From Gammaproteobacteria bacterium (lineage in GTDB: Bacteria > Pseudomonadota > Gammaproteobacteria > Steroidobacterales > Steroidobacteraceae): a stretch of 64,000 bases of DNA. The notes under the pieces were generated by a model that saw only the letters and a program-made list of their open reading frames with translations, did no database searches and was not told the origin of the DNA. The stretch is taken from the NCBI GenBank assembly GCA_947455595.1, contig CANGOP010000012.1:1-64000 (forward strand). Direction: 5' to 3'. The translations under genes and the position numbers were made by a program. Positions 10,037-19,556 of the stretch are shown in pieces (the first letter of the stretch is position 1; each line of letters begins with the position of its first letter).

Positions 10037-11532
10037 TGCACCGTCGTGAATTACTACTAGCCGGTCTGTTAAGTCCACTTATGGCGCATGGCAGTGAGGG
10101 TTCACCGACCCGTACTCAGGAGCCCTTTTCGTGGTCAGCCGAGAGGCTTGCACAAGCGCTCCGTAGCGGCGAACTGGGGGTCGTTGAGTACGCTCGGGCC
10201 GCGATTGACCGGGTGAAATCTGCGAAGGCATTAAATGCCTTCATCACTTTTGATCCCGAGCAGGTACTCGCGGACGCCCGCCAGTTAGAACGCCGTCGAT
10301 CTCACCGCAGGACGGGCGCACTCTTCGGCGTTCCCATTCCCATCAAGGACAGCGTCAATACGGCTCAGTACCCGACGAGCGGTGGCACGTCTGCCTTGCG
10401 GCACTTTCGCCCAAGGGGCGACGCTCCCATCGTTGCCCGCTTGCGAGCGGAGGGGGCAATCGTTTTGGGGAAAACCAATCTCCACGAACTGTCCTACGGG
10501 TGGACCAGCAACAATTTGGCTTTCGGTCCTGTACGCAATCCCTATGGTCTTGATCGGATCCCCGGCGGCAGTTCGGGCGGCACGGCCGCTGCCGTGGCAG
10601 CGCGACTGGCGCCTTTCGGAATCGCGGAGGACACCGAGGGAAGCATCCGGGTTCCGGCGGCCCTCTGTGGTGTCGCCGGTTTTCGGCCAACCACGGGACG
10701 CTATTCAACAGAAGGTGCGATTCCCATTTCGCCCCTATTCGATCAGATCGGTCCGGTAGCCCATCACGCGTCCGATCTCCTGCTGTTTGACCGCCTCATG
10801 AGCGACGATCCGACCGTCGTTGCGCAGCAAAGTTTGAAAGGTATCCGTCTTGGGGTCGTGCAGGACCCGTTCTGGCGTGACCTACATCCGCAAGTCGAGG
10901 CGGCAGCCCGTGCCGCCTTACGACGCCTACAGGACGCGGGTGCTGAATTGGTGGAGGCAGATTGGCCTGAACTGACCGACAGGGTCGGCACGATTTGCGA
11001 GCCGATCCAAAATCACGATGTTCGTATTGCGCTGACGGCGTTCTTGCGGCGTTATTCCGCGCCGACTGACTTTGACGGAGTGGTATCAGCAGCAAGCGCA
11101 GACATCCGGGCGGTGTTCGCGCATGACATTCTGCCGGGAAGCCCCGGGTTTGTAGATGCACACCGTTATCAGGAGATGGTCCACGTTCAATTGCCTGCAC
11201 TCCGTCAGGCCTATGCCGACTTTTTCGAGCGACTGCGCGTCTCGGCCATCGTTTTCCCGACCACGCGGACGACGGCCCCGCGTATCGGAGAAGAGGAACT
11301 CGTCGACATAGGCGGTCGCCAGATCGACTTCACCCGGGCAATTGCGGGAAATATCGCACCTGGAAGTACGGCGGGACTGCCAGGGCTCGTACTACCGATA
11401 GGCCTAGACACCGGCGGACTGCCGCTGTCGCTGGAGTTTGATGGCCCTGCTGGCTCTGACCGCGCCTTACTCAGCCTCGCCGTCTGCTTGGAGGAGACTC
11501 TGGGGCGACTTGCGCCGCCCCAGACCACCTAG
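10036..11532 (+). CDS. Amidase (amidase signature family), predicted exported
   Basis: GGSSGGTAAAVAARLAPFGIAEDTEGSIRVPAALCGVAGFRPT amidase signature; N-terminal HRRELLLAGLLSPLMAHG; TAATG overlap with upstream ATPase. Confidence 0.9.
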   Translation: MHRRELLLAGLLSPLMAHGSEGSPTRTQEPFSWSAERLAQALRSGELGVVEYARAAIDRVKSAKALNAFITFDPEQVLADARQLERRRSHRRTGALFGVPIPIKDSVNTAQYPTSGGTSALRHFRPRGDAPIVARLRAEGAIVLGKTNLHELSYGWTSNNLAFGPVRNPYGLDRIPGGSSGGTAAAVAARLAPFGIAEDTEGSIRVPAALCGVAGFRPTTGRYSTEGAIPISPLFDQIGPVAHHASDLLLFDRLMSDDPTVVAQQSLKGIRLGVVQDPFWRDLHPQVEAAARAALRRLQDAGAELVEADWPELTDRVGTICEPIQNHDVRIALTAFLRRYSAPTDFDGVVSAASADIRAVFAHDILPGSPGFVDAHRYQEMVHVQLPALRQAYADFFERLRVSAIVFPTTRTTAPRIGEEELVDIGGRQIDFTRAIAGNIAPGSTAGLPGLVLPIGLDTGGLPLSLEFDGPAGSDRALLSLAVCLEETLGRLAPPQTT

Positions 11533-11541
11533 TCACCGCAT

Positions 11542-13380
11542 TCAATTGGTACGAGCGCGTTCCGACGTAATCCAATCGTCGATGACACGCTCCAAAACGG
11601 TGAGCGGCAGACCGCCATGGTCAATAACCGCGTTGTGAAAGCGACGTATATCGAACTTCGCGCCGAGAGCTTCCTCGGCTTTGTGCCGCTGAGCGAGGAT
11701 CACCTGCTCGCCCACCTTGTAGGCGGTTGCTTGGCCGGGCCAAACCAAATATCGATCGGTTTCTGCCTCCGCAAAACCGCGCTCTAGTTGCGCATGCTCA
11801 ACGAGATAGTCGATGGACTGATCGCGAGTCCATCCAAACGCGTGCATACCGGTATCCACGACGAGGCGAGCGGCCCGGTGGGCTTCCATACTCAGTCGTC
11901 CAAATCGAGTGTAGGGATCGGTGTAAAGACCTAACTGCGCACCAAGCCCCTCGGAGTACAGCCCCCAGCCCTCGCTGAAACCAGAATTGCCATAGGCCCG
12001 ACGCCACTTGGGCAGCGCGCTTAATTCTTGCGCTCGTGCAATCTGTAAGTGATGACCGGGTACCGCTTCGTGCAACACCAGAGCGTCCATCGTCCACTTC
12101 GGCCAGGCTGCAAGATTATTGGTATTGGCCTCAAAGTAACCGGCTCGCGAACCATCGATCGCGCCCGCGATGTAATGGGGCGCGTTATTTCCTTCTTCCT
12201 TGGACATCGGTCGTACGCCGTACGGGAGCCGCGGCAATTCGACAAACAGTGACGGCAATTGTGGATCAATGCGCTTCGCAATATCTCGAAGCGCCGACAA
12301 CTCTGCCTCCGCAGATTCATATTGAAACTGCTTGTCCGACCGCAAGAAGGTTCGGAACTCAGCGATTGAGCCATTAAAACCAGCCTCTCGCATCACGTCT
12401 CGCATCGCCGCATCGATCCGAGCGACCTCACGCAGTCCCAACTCATGGATTTCGCGAGCGGTCATACGCGTGGTGTTGTAATGCTGCAAACTCCAAGCGT
12501 AGTACTCGTCACCATTAGGCAACTGCGATGCGCCCGTCTTCGCGGCGGCAGCGGGGACATAGGTCGCTGCCAGGTAGTCACGCAAGATTACGAGCGCCGG
12601 CATAACCTGAGCGCGAATAATCGTCGCAGCCTCCTGCTTCAAGGAAGCCTGAGCCGCAGCGGGCACGGTGGACGGGAATTTTACAAAAGGGGCGTAGAGC
12701 GGGTTGTGCTCGAGGTCGTCATTGAGCAGCGGACCAAACTGCGTGGGCAACCGCTCAATGGCCACGCGTGGCGGGACGAGACTAACCGATCGCCCCGCCT
12801 CCAGAATGGCCTGTTGTTGGGCAAATACGGTTGGCCATTGCGCCATTCGCTTGAGGAAGTGACGGTAGTCACTCTCATCTTGAAAGCGGGTCGCACGCAC
12901 CAATTGCGGCAGCGATAACTGGGGGCCGGACATTTGATTCATCGCGAACGGCGAGTCGTCCGATGAAAATGCCAAATCCAGTTTTGGAGCTACGCCGCGA
13001 TAGAGCGCATCACCTTTTGCCGCTAGTTCTGCCGTAAATTCGAAGATATCGCGGGAAATTCGATCTTCTCCGCTCAGCTTCGAACGATCTATTAGACGAA
13101 TCGCGTTCAGCGCTTGCGTATGGTGTGCGCGTCGTGATGCGATCGCGGAGGGTGATCGATCCGTCACGCGGTCATCATAACGATGATCGCCGAGGGACGT
13201 GGCATGCTCTGGAAACTGACTGAGTTCCCATTCCCACTCGGAATCCAACAGTTGATGAAGCGCACTGACAGCGGGTTCGCTCGCTGCCATCGCGGCACTC
13301 ACGGGCGCCGTCGCAACGGCAAATAGCGACAAGAAGCCCAACATCCACGCAATCTTCCGACCCACATTCAATGGCAACAT
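11542..13380 (-). CDS. DUF885 family protein, predicted exported
   Basis: DUF885-type sequence incl. LVLHEAVPGHHLQIA and FSEGWGLYSEGLG; internal ATG at 13380 followed by a signal peptide; the listed 716-aa ORF extends into a divergent gene. Confidence 0.82.
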   Translation of the reverse strand: MLPLNVGRKIAWMLGFLSLFAVATAPVSAAMAASEPAVSALHQLLDSEWEWELSQFPEHATSLGDHRYDDRVTDRSPSAIASRRAHHTQALNAIRLIDRSKLSGEDRISRDIFEFTAELAAKGDALYRGVAPKLDLAFSSDDSPFAMNQMSGPQLSLPQLVRATRFQDESDYRHFLKRMAQWPTVFAQQQAILEAGRSVSLVPPRVAIERLPTQFGPLLNDDLEHNPLYAPFVKFPSTVPAAAQASLKQEAATIIRAQVMPALVILRDYLAATYVPAAAAKTGASQLPNGDEYYAWSLQHYNTTRMTAREIHELGLREVARIDAAMRDVMREAGFNGSIAEFRTFLRSDKQFQYESAEAELSALRDIAKRIDPQLPSLFVELPRLPYGVRPMSKEEGNNAPHYIAGAIDGSRAGYFEANTNNLAAWPKWTMDALVLHEAVPGHHLQIARAQELSALPKWRRAYGNSGFSEGWGLYSEGLGAQLGLYTDPYTRFGRLSMEAHRAARLVVDTGMHAFGWTRDQSIDYLVEHAQLERGFAEAETDRYLVWPGQATAYKVGEQVILAQRHKAEEALGAKFDIRRFHNAVIDHGGLPLTVLERVIDDWITSERARTN

Positions 13381-13489
13381 CCGGTTTCTCTCCTCGACAG
13401 TATTTTTGAATCCTCCGCTGTCTACGCCGACAGAGCAAGCAGCCGGCGATAGCTCCGGTATGCTTCGCGGAGTGGGAGGTGGCTGAAGC

Positions 13490-14692
13490 ATGCGACGACG
13501 ACAGTTTCTGGTCGGTATCGGTAGCCTCGCGACCGGATGGTCGATGGCAGGGTCCGCTCGTCGGCGCCCACTCCGAGTTGGGGTTGTCGGTGCCGGCATA
13601 CTCGGCAGTTCTATCGGGTTGCATCTGGCGCTTGCCGGCGCGGACGTCACCATGATCGAGAGTGTCGGGCCGGCAGCCGGCGCGACGCGCAATTCCTATG
13701 CTTGGCTGAATGCGTTTGTAGGCGATCCTCTTTATCGGGATCTAAGACTGGCGAGCCTCGCCCGGTGGCGCTGGCTGGACGATCGCTATGCGCTTGGCAT
13801 TCAGTGGGGCGGTTACTTGAACTGGGGAGCAGGCGAGGAAGGCCGGGCAACGGTTCAGGCCAACTTCGACCAAATCGTCGACTCCTCAGCGCCCGCTCGG
13901 ATGCAAAGTCCTGACGAGGTTGTACGCCGGGCGCCCTACCTTACGCCGGGTCCGATCGACGCCGCGCTGTTTGCGCCCAACGATGGTCACCTCGATCCCG
14001 AGGCCGTGACTCTCCGCTTGATCGAGGCCGCACGGGCCTGTGGCGTCCGGTTTGCCTGCCCAAGCCGTGTGGAGGAACTGGCATTCCGACACGGCCGCCT
14101 GACCGCAGCGATCACCTCGACAGGCCGCGTCGAACTTGACCGCCTCGTGGTGGCGGCGGGCACAGCCACACCTGCCATTGCTGCACTGGCCGGCGGACAT
14201 TTTTCGCTGGCGCACGCCCCGGGTATTCTCGCGCACACCCACCCGCTGGCGTTCTTGACGAATCTCACGCATGAGGGCCCTGGGGAGTCGAGTTTCAAAC
14301 AACTCGCAAACGGACGGATTGTGGCGTACGACGCACCCCATCCGCCGGACATCGCCGCTCATACCGGGATCCGCGCCAATGAGATGGATTACCCCTCCGA
14401 AGCGCTGCGGCGAGAGCATGGCGAGCGGATGCTCGCCCATCTCTCCCGCTACTGCCCGCAGATTCAGGCCCGCGACTGGGCGCGGCTGACTCTGGGATTC
14501 CGCCCGATGCCCCCGGACGACAGGCCTATTGTGGGCGCGCTACCGAGCGCGCCCGACGTGCATATTGCGGTCACCCATAGCGGGGTCACCCTTGCCGCGA
14601 TCTTAGGGCGATTAGTCGCCTCAGAGGTTGTCGATGGCACGCGGTCGACCGTTTTGCACCCCTACCGGCCAGAGCGATTCGCAGCCCACTGA
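13490..14692 (+). CDS. FAD-dependent oxidoreductase (DAO/DadA-like) with Tat-like N-terminus
   Basis: RRRQFLVGIGSLATG twin-Arg; GVVGAGILGSSIGLHLALAGADVTMIE dinucleotide-binding fold; C-terminal HSGVTLAAILGRLVASEV. Confidence 0.85.
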   Translation: MRRRQFLVGIGSLATGWSMAGSARRRPLRVGVVGAGILGSSIGLHLALAGADVTMIESVGPAAGATRNSYAWLNAFVGDPLYRDLRLASLARWRWLDDRYALGIQWGGYLNWGAGEEGRATVQANFDQIVDSSAPARMQSPDEVVRRAPYLTPGPIDAALFAPNDGHLDPEAVTLRLIEAARACGVRFACPSRVEELAFRHGRLTAAITSTGRVELDRLVVAAGTATPAIAALAGGHFSLAHAPGILAHTHPLAFLTNLTHEGPGESSFKQLANGRIVAYDAPHPPDIAAHTGIRANEMDYPSEALRREHGERMLAHLSRYCPQIQARDWARLTLGFRPMPPDDRPIVGALPSAPDVHIAVTHSGVTLAAILGRLVASEVVDGTRSTVLHPYRPERFAAH

Positions 14693-14854
14693 TCTGCGGG
14701 GGAATTGTGCTTGCTGCGGGCCGTGATTTTGACGCCACTTCCAGCCCTTTAGATGAATCTTTTTAACTCATAGATCAGGGTTATTTCGTTTGCCGAATCG
14801 GCACAACTCAATGAAATATAAGGGCCCTGTAGTTCGCAGATCAAAGGAATCGTC

Positions 14855-15010
14855 ATGATGACGACACTTCGCATGCCATCCACTTGGTGGGATGCCCTTG
14901 CCCAGAAATCGGCTCGCGACACCCGGCTTCAGCGCCAACAACCCGCCCAGCAGGTCAGGACTTACCCGCTGTGGATGTGGCGGTCAGGGATCATCGTGCG
15001 CTCTCGCTAA
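14855..15010 (+). CDS. Candidate small protein, 51 aa (MMTTLRMPSTWWDALAQKSARDTRLQRQQPAQQVRTYPLWMWRSGIIVRSR)
   Basis: Open frame with AAAGGA-like Shine-Dalgarno about 9 nt upstream; hairpin immediately after the stop; family unknown. Confidence 0.4.
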   Translation: MMTTLRMPSTWWDALAQKSARDTRLQRQQPAQQVRTYPLWMWRSGIIVRSR

Positions 15011-15019
15011 GAGCGGTTG

Positions 15020-15045
15020 GGGAGGCCGCCGAATCACGGCCTCCC
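15020..15045. terminator. Hairpin between convergent transcripts
   Basis: gggaggccg-ccgaatca-cggcctccc, 9-bp perfect stem. Confidence 0.55.
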
Positions 15046-15080
15046 GCCTCCCCCATTAACGTAGGGAGGGATCTGCTGAA

Positions 15081-15851
15081 TTACTCAGCAACGAGCGCCG
15101 ACAGTCCGCCCTGATAGTACGGGGTCGAGAAGAGCACTTTCGTCGAACGCTCGGCCGTGATCGTGATGCACGCGCCGATCATGTCGACTTTTCCGGAAAT
15201 CAGTGCCGGAATCATGGCGCCAAAATCCATATTCACCACCTCAATGCGTCGACCCAATCGCTGGGCAACACGGCGGGCGATTTCAACATCGAGGCCCACG
15301 ACGGCCTGACTGCCGTCCACGAAGGAGAATGGTTCCGTCACAGCCGAGGTGCCGAATCGCAGCACCGGGCCATCAGTAGCGGGAATTTCAGGCATCGCGG
15401 CAGGCGCTCCGACATCTGGAAGCCAACGCTTGACCATCGCTGCGTAGTCACCGTTCGCCTTCATATCGGCGACCACGCCATCAATGGCGGCTTTCAACTC
15501 AGCATCACCCAAACGGACGGCAAATCCATAATCGTCCTTGGTGATTGGATCCGGAAGCACCCGGAGGCCGGGATTTTTAGCCGCGATGTTGCGAAGAATC
15601 GGCTCGTCGTAGGCGGCGACATCCGCCTTATGCGACTTCACCGCCAACGCCGCATCGAGAACGGTATTGAAGTAGCTGATTTTGGCCGTCGGGATTTTGC
15701 TCAACACGAGCTGGTCGGCAACTGTACCGGTGGGCACGGCAAACTCCTTGCCGTCTAGATCAGCGACCGAATTGATTTTCGCACGCTGCGTGCAACCGGC
15801 CACCAAGGTCAACCCTACCAGCAGAGAAATCAATAAACGATTACGAAACAT
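15081..15851 (-). CDS. Amino-acid ABC transporter substrate-binding lipoprotein with permuted lobe order
   Basis: Lipobox LVAGC; lobe-2-like segment precedes lobe-1-like segment; start chosen at MFRNRLL because GGAG lies 6 nt upstream. Confidence 0.85.
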   Translation of the reverse strand: MFRNRLLISLLVGLTLVAGCTQRAKINSVADLDGKEFAVPTGTVADQLVLSKIPTAKISYFNTVLDAALAVKSHKADVAAYDEPILRNIAAKNPGLRVLPDPITKDDYGFAVRLGDAELKAAIDGVVADMKANGDYAAMVKRWLPDVGAPAAMPEIPATDGPVLRFGTSAVTEPFSFVDGSQAVVGLDVEIARRVAQRLGRRIEVVNMDFGAMIPALISGKVDMIGACITITAERSTKVLFSTPYYQGGLSALVAE

Positions 15852-16011
15852 GCGCATCTCCATGAGCAACTAGGCGGTCATTATAGTGCCGGGGCATTCA
15901 ATATCCGTTTGAAAATTCGCGACTTCTCGCCATTCAGTAGACGATAGCCATCCATGCCCCGCACCCCTTTTGCTAGGCTGACGCTCCATCTTTCGCCGTC
16001 CGGAAGAAGTC

Positions 16012-16326
16012 ATGACGTACTGCTCACATTGCGGCTTTCAGGCTCAGCCACAAGCGGTGGTATGCGTGCGATGTGGCGCCGCGATCAGACATGACTTTAC
16101 GGCGACTCGCGATCCAGCATCCTCTCCCTACGACTGGCTGACCACCGCCCTACTTTGTTTTTTCTTGGGCGTCTTTGGCATACACCGCTTCTATACGGGT
16201 CACCGCGCGATCGGGGTTTTCCAGTTACTCACGGCCGGTGGCTGCGGTATCTGGTGGCTATTCGATATGTTGATGATCATTCTCGGGAACTTCCGAGATG
16301 CCGATGGCCGGGTTCTCACGCGCTGA
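16012..16326 (+). CDS. TM2 domain protein with N-terminal zinc ribbon
   Basis: YCSHCGFQ...VCVRCGA zinc ribbon, then LCFFLGVFGIHRFYTG...WWLFDMLMI. Confidence 0.85.
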   Translation: MTYCSHCGFQAQPQAVVCVRCGAAIRHDFTATRDPASSPYDWLTTALLCFFLGVFGIHRFYTGHRAIGVFQLLTAGGCGIWWLFDMLMIILGNFRDADGRVLTR

Positions 16327-16404
16327 TTCTCAAAAACGCCACGCGCCGGCTGAATTTTGTGAGCGTGGCGCTATCGATGCACTCGCTCAGCCCGCGTCTA
16401 GGTG

Positions 16405-16671
16405 TTAGCGCAACTGGCTATCTTTCGATCCCCGTCGATTATAAGGACTGGCCGCACGGCGATGCTCATCGAGCGCGCTCTGACAGGTCACGCACAGACG
16501 CACCCCGGGGACTGCGATCCGACGAGCCTCCGGAATCTCTGCTTCACACTCTTCGCACGCGTTGAGGCTCGGCCCTTGAGCTAACTGCGCGCGCGCACGC
16601 TCCACAGCATCCTTAATGCTGTCATCAATCTGCTGCTGCACCGCGCCGTCTGCTGCCCAACCACCTGCCAC
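16405..16671 (-). CDS. DksA/TraR-family C4-type zinc finger protein
   Basis: CEECEAEIPEARRIAVPGVRLCVTCQ zinc-finger pattern. Confidence 0.85.
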   Translation of the reverse strand: MAGGWAADGAVQQQIDDSIKDAVERARAQLAQGPSLNACEECEAEIPEARRIAVPGVRLCVTCQSALDEHRRAASPYNRRGSKDSQLR

Positions 16672-16750
16672 GGGTCTCTCCTTAGATTACGGATCTCAAG
16701 GCTAACATCCCGACTCGCGACAGCGCATCAGCCCCGTTACACTGCCAGTC

Positions 16751-17734
16751 ATGAAAGCCGCCTACTATGACCGTATTGGCCCCGCTCGCGACGTTCTCGT
16801 GGTGGGTGATCTTCCCGAACCGATGCCCGGGCCTGGCGAAGTCCGCGTTCGGATCCAATGGTCGGGCGTCAATCCATCGGATGTGAAGTCACGGTCCGGC
16901 GCGCGTAGCGCCATCATGCCCTTCCCCCGAGTGATCCCACACTCGGATGGCGCTGGGTTCATTGATGCCGTCGGCGAGGGCGTACCAGCCGGGCGCCTCG
17001 GTGAACGCGTCTGGACGTGGAATGCGGCATGGGGCCGCGCCCACGGCACAGCTGCGCACTACGTTTGCCTGCCCAGCTCCCAGGCGGTGCACTTGCCCGA
17101 GCATCTATCCGGCGAGGCTGGGGCCTGTTTAGGCATCCCGGCCCTTACCGCTCTGCACGCCGTCCTGATGGATGGCGGAGTTGCCGGCAAGACCGTGCTC
17201 GTCGCGGGTGGTGCTGGCGCCGTCGGCCACTACGCCGTACAGATGGCGAGCCGCCTCGGTGCGGCGCGGGTGATTGCTTCCGTGAGCACGCCTGAAAAAG
17301 CCGGCATCGTGCGTGCCGCAGGGGCTGATGACGTCATTTTGTATCGAGACGAACCATTGGTCGATCGTGCCCGCGAATTGACCCACGGCCGTGGGGTTGA
17401 CCGCGTCATTGAGGTCGATATTGCGGCGAATGGCGCCGCCGATGTCGAGCTCTTGGCGACGAACGGTGAGTGCGTCACGTACGGCAGCAGTGGCATCGTG
17501 AATACGCCCTTCTTTCCGCTGATCGCCAAAAATTTACAACTCAAGTTTTTCATCGTCTACCACCTCACAGCCGCGGATCGGGCTCGAGCCCAGTCGACAT
17601 TGACTCGCATGCTGCTCAGGGACGAACTGGATCATCGCATCGCCGCACGCTTTGCACTGTCCGACATCAGCGCAGCACATGAGTTGGTCGAATCGGGCCA
17701 GGCGATTGGCAACGTCGTCGTCAATTGTGACTAA
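16751..17734 (+). CDS. NADPH:quinone reductase / zinc-type alcohol dehydrogenase-like (MDR family)
   Basis: GEVRVRIQWSGVNPSDVK; VLVAGGAGAVGHYAVQMA. Confidence 0.88.
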   Translation: MKAAYYDRIGPARDVLVVGDLPEPMPGPGEVRVRIQWSGVNPSDVKSRSGARSAIMPFPRVIPHSDGAGFIDAVGEGVPAGRLGERVWTWNAAWGRAHGTAAHYVCLPSSQAVHLPEHLSGEAGACLGIPALTALHAVLMDGGVAGKTVLVAGGAGAVGHYAVQMASRLGAARVIASVSTPEKAGIVRAAGADDVILYRDEPLVDRARELTHGRGVDRVIEVDIAANGAADVELLATNGECVTYGSSGIVNTPFFPLIAKNLQLKFFIVYHLTAADRARAQSTLTRMLLRDELDHRIAARFALSDISAAHELVESGQAIGNVVVNCD

Positions 17735-17828
17735 GGGCATCATCCGCAGGATGTAGAGATAAGTCCCACGGCGAACGACCCGTTCCTTGCGCTAGCATGG
17801 GCCTAGCCGTTTGGATGGAGATTCGGCC

Positions 17829-18686
17829 ATGACCACTGCGCCTTCTTCGCTTCCCAGCCTCGATGCGCTGCCGCCAGCGGACGTAGCCCGCGCTTGCGCC
17901 GAAGCCGGCGTCACCAAAGCCGGCCGCGACACGCTCACCCTACTCACGCTCGGCATCTTGGCCGGCGCCTTCATCGCGCTCGGCGCAGTCGCCATGGTCA
18001 CAACCTTGACCGGAGCATCGGTATTACCCTGGGGCGTCGCCCGACTCTTGGGGGGCTGCGCCTTTTCGCTGGGCCTGATTCTCGTCGTCATCGGTGGCGC
18101 CGAGTTATTCACCGGCGACTGCCTCATGGTGGTCGCGTGGGCGAGTCGTCGAATCGCAACGGCTGCGTTGCTGCGAGCGTGGATCACTGTGTACGTCGGC
18201 AATCTTCTGGGCGCTGGCGCAACCGCAGCCCTCCTTTTTCTCTCAGAGCACTATCGAATGGATGGGGGACTGGTCGGCTCGACGCTGCTGACCATCGCAA
18301 GCAACAAGGCCGCTCTGCCAACGCAGCCGTTGGTATTTTTATCGATCCTTTGCAACGTCCTCGTCTGCCTGGCCGTCTGGATGGCATTGAGCGCGCGCAG
18401 CACCGTCGACAAGGTCGCCGTCATCGTCCCGGCGGTCACCGCGTTTGTGGCCGCGGGATTTGAGCACTCTATCGCGAACGCCTTTATTTTCCCGTATGCC
18501 CTGTTGGTGAAGGAACATGCCCCGACAGAGTTCTGGACGCTCATTGGCCGGGAACCCGAAACCCTGACGGCGCTGACGTGGGCTAACGCCGGGTGGAATG
18601 TGTTGGTCGCGACGCTCGGCAATCTCCTCGGCGGCAGCCTGCTCGTCGGGGGCGTCTATTGGTTCATCTATCTGCGTCGCCGCTAG
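17829..18686 (+). CDS. Formate/nitrite transporter family protein (FocA/NirC-like)
   Basis: GILAGAFIALGAV...GGCAFSLGLILVVIGGAELFTGDCLM; C-terminal NLLGGSLLVGGVYWFIYLR. Confidence 0.85.
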   Translation: MTTAPSSLPSLDALPPADVARACAEAGVTKAGRDTLTLLTLGILAGAFIALGAVAMVTTLTGASVLPWGVARLLGGCAFSLGLILVVIGGAELFTGDCLMVVAWASRRIATAALLRAWITVYVGNLLGAGATAALLFLSEHYRMDGGLVGSTLLTIASNKAALPTQPLVFLSILCNVLVCLAVWMALSARSTVDKVAVIVPAVTAFVAAGFEHSIANAFIFPYALLVKEHAPTEFWTLIGREPETLTALTWANAGWNVLVATLGNLLGGSLLVGGVYWFIYLRRR

Positions 18687-18956
18687 CTTGCGCGCCGTGA
18701 GCGGTGGATAGCCGCCAATATCGGCATCAATGCTCATCAGTGCAAAAGTGGGCGGTGATAACCGTCGTGTATCGCGAAGTGCGAAATTCGCCGCCAGTGA
18801 TTTTGGCGTAGGTTGACGCGGTCGGAGTTTGGAGCAGCTCAGGACGGGGGTTCGGGCTCCGATGGTGAGCGCACTGACGCGCCTCACCACTCGGCGCCAC
18901 CGCCATTCCTTCTCTTCTAGCGTTGGGATGACGCGGCGCTCTAGGGAGGAATCCAC

Positions 18957-19469
18957 ATGAAACATCTTGTTCTCGCAGCCGCGCTCCTGACCGCCACGCC
19001 AGTCGCACTGGCTGACGACCCACAGGGCTTCTACACGCTCGGCTACAGCTATGCGAGTTTGAAAGACTCCGGCACGACGCTCAATGTGAGCCTCCTCGGC
19101 GGCTCACTTGGCTGGCAGCCACTTCGTTGGCTCGGACTTGAAGCCAACGGGTTTTGGGGCGTGTCGAGCGCCAACCTCGGTGGATATGACGTCAAGATCA
19201 ACTCAGGCTACATGGCTTCCGTGCTGCCGACCCTGCCACTGGGCGAAGACTGGTCCTTCTATGCTCGACTAGGCTACATGCACGCCCGTATTTCGGTCTC
19301 AGAGTTTGGAGCCGGCTCCGACCACGACACCGCGTACGGGGTTGGCGCGCAGTGGGTTCCGCACTGGGCATCCGAACAAATGGGCGCCCGCCTGGAGTAC
19401 ACCCAGTACTACCATAAGGATGGGCTGACGATTGATGGCGTCACGTTATCGTTCGTTCAACGATTCTGA
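18957..19469 (+). CDS. Outer-membrane beta-barrel protein (OmpA-like/opacity-like)
   Basis: Signal peptide; repeated amphipathic strands; C-terminal aromatic residue (VTLSFVQRF). Confidence 0.8.
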   Translation: MKHLVLAAALLTATPVALADDPQGFYTLGYSYASLKDSGTTLNVSLLGGSLGWQPLRWLGLEANGFWGVSSANLGGYDVKINSGYMASVLPTLPLGEDWSFYARLGYMHARISVSEFGAGSDHDTAYGVGAQWVPHWASEQMGARLEYTQYYHKDGLTIDGVTLSFVQRF

Positions 19470-19478
19470 CCATCTGTC

Positions 19479-19505
19479 GCGCAACGGGCCTTCAGCCCGT
19501 TGCGC
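19479..19505. terminator. Perfect 11-bp hairpin downstream of the barrel gene
   Basis: gcgcaacgggc-cttca-gcccgttgcgc; no strong T-tract. Confidence 0.6.
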
Positions 19506-19556
19506 CTGTGAAAGACGCTTGCGCGGGCGCGCCGGCAGAACCTGTCGGCACCGCGC

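Noticed and set aside
13381-13692. N-terminal extension of the DUF885 ORF
   Set aside because: It would overlap the divergent flavoenzyme start; an internal ATG at 13380 is followed by a good signal peptide.
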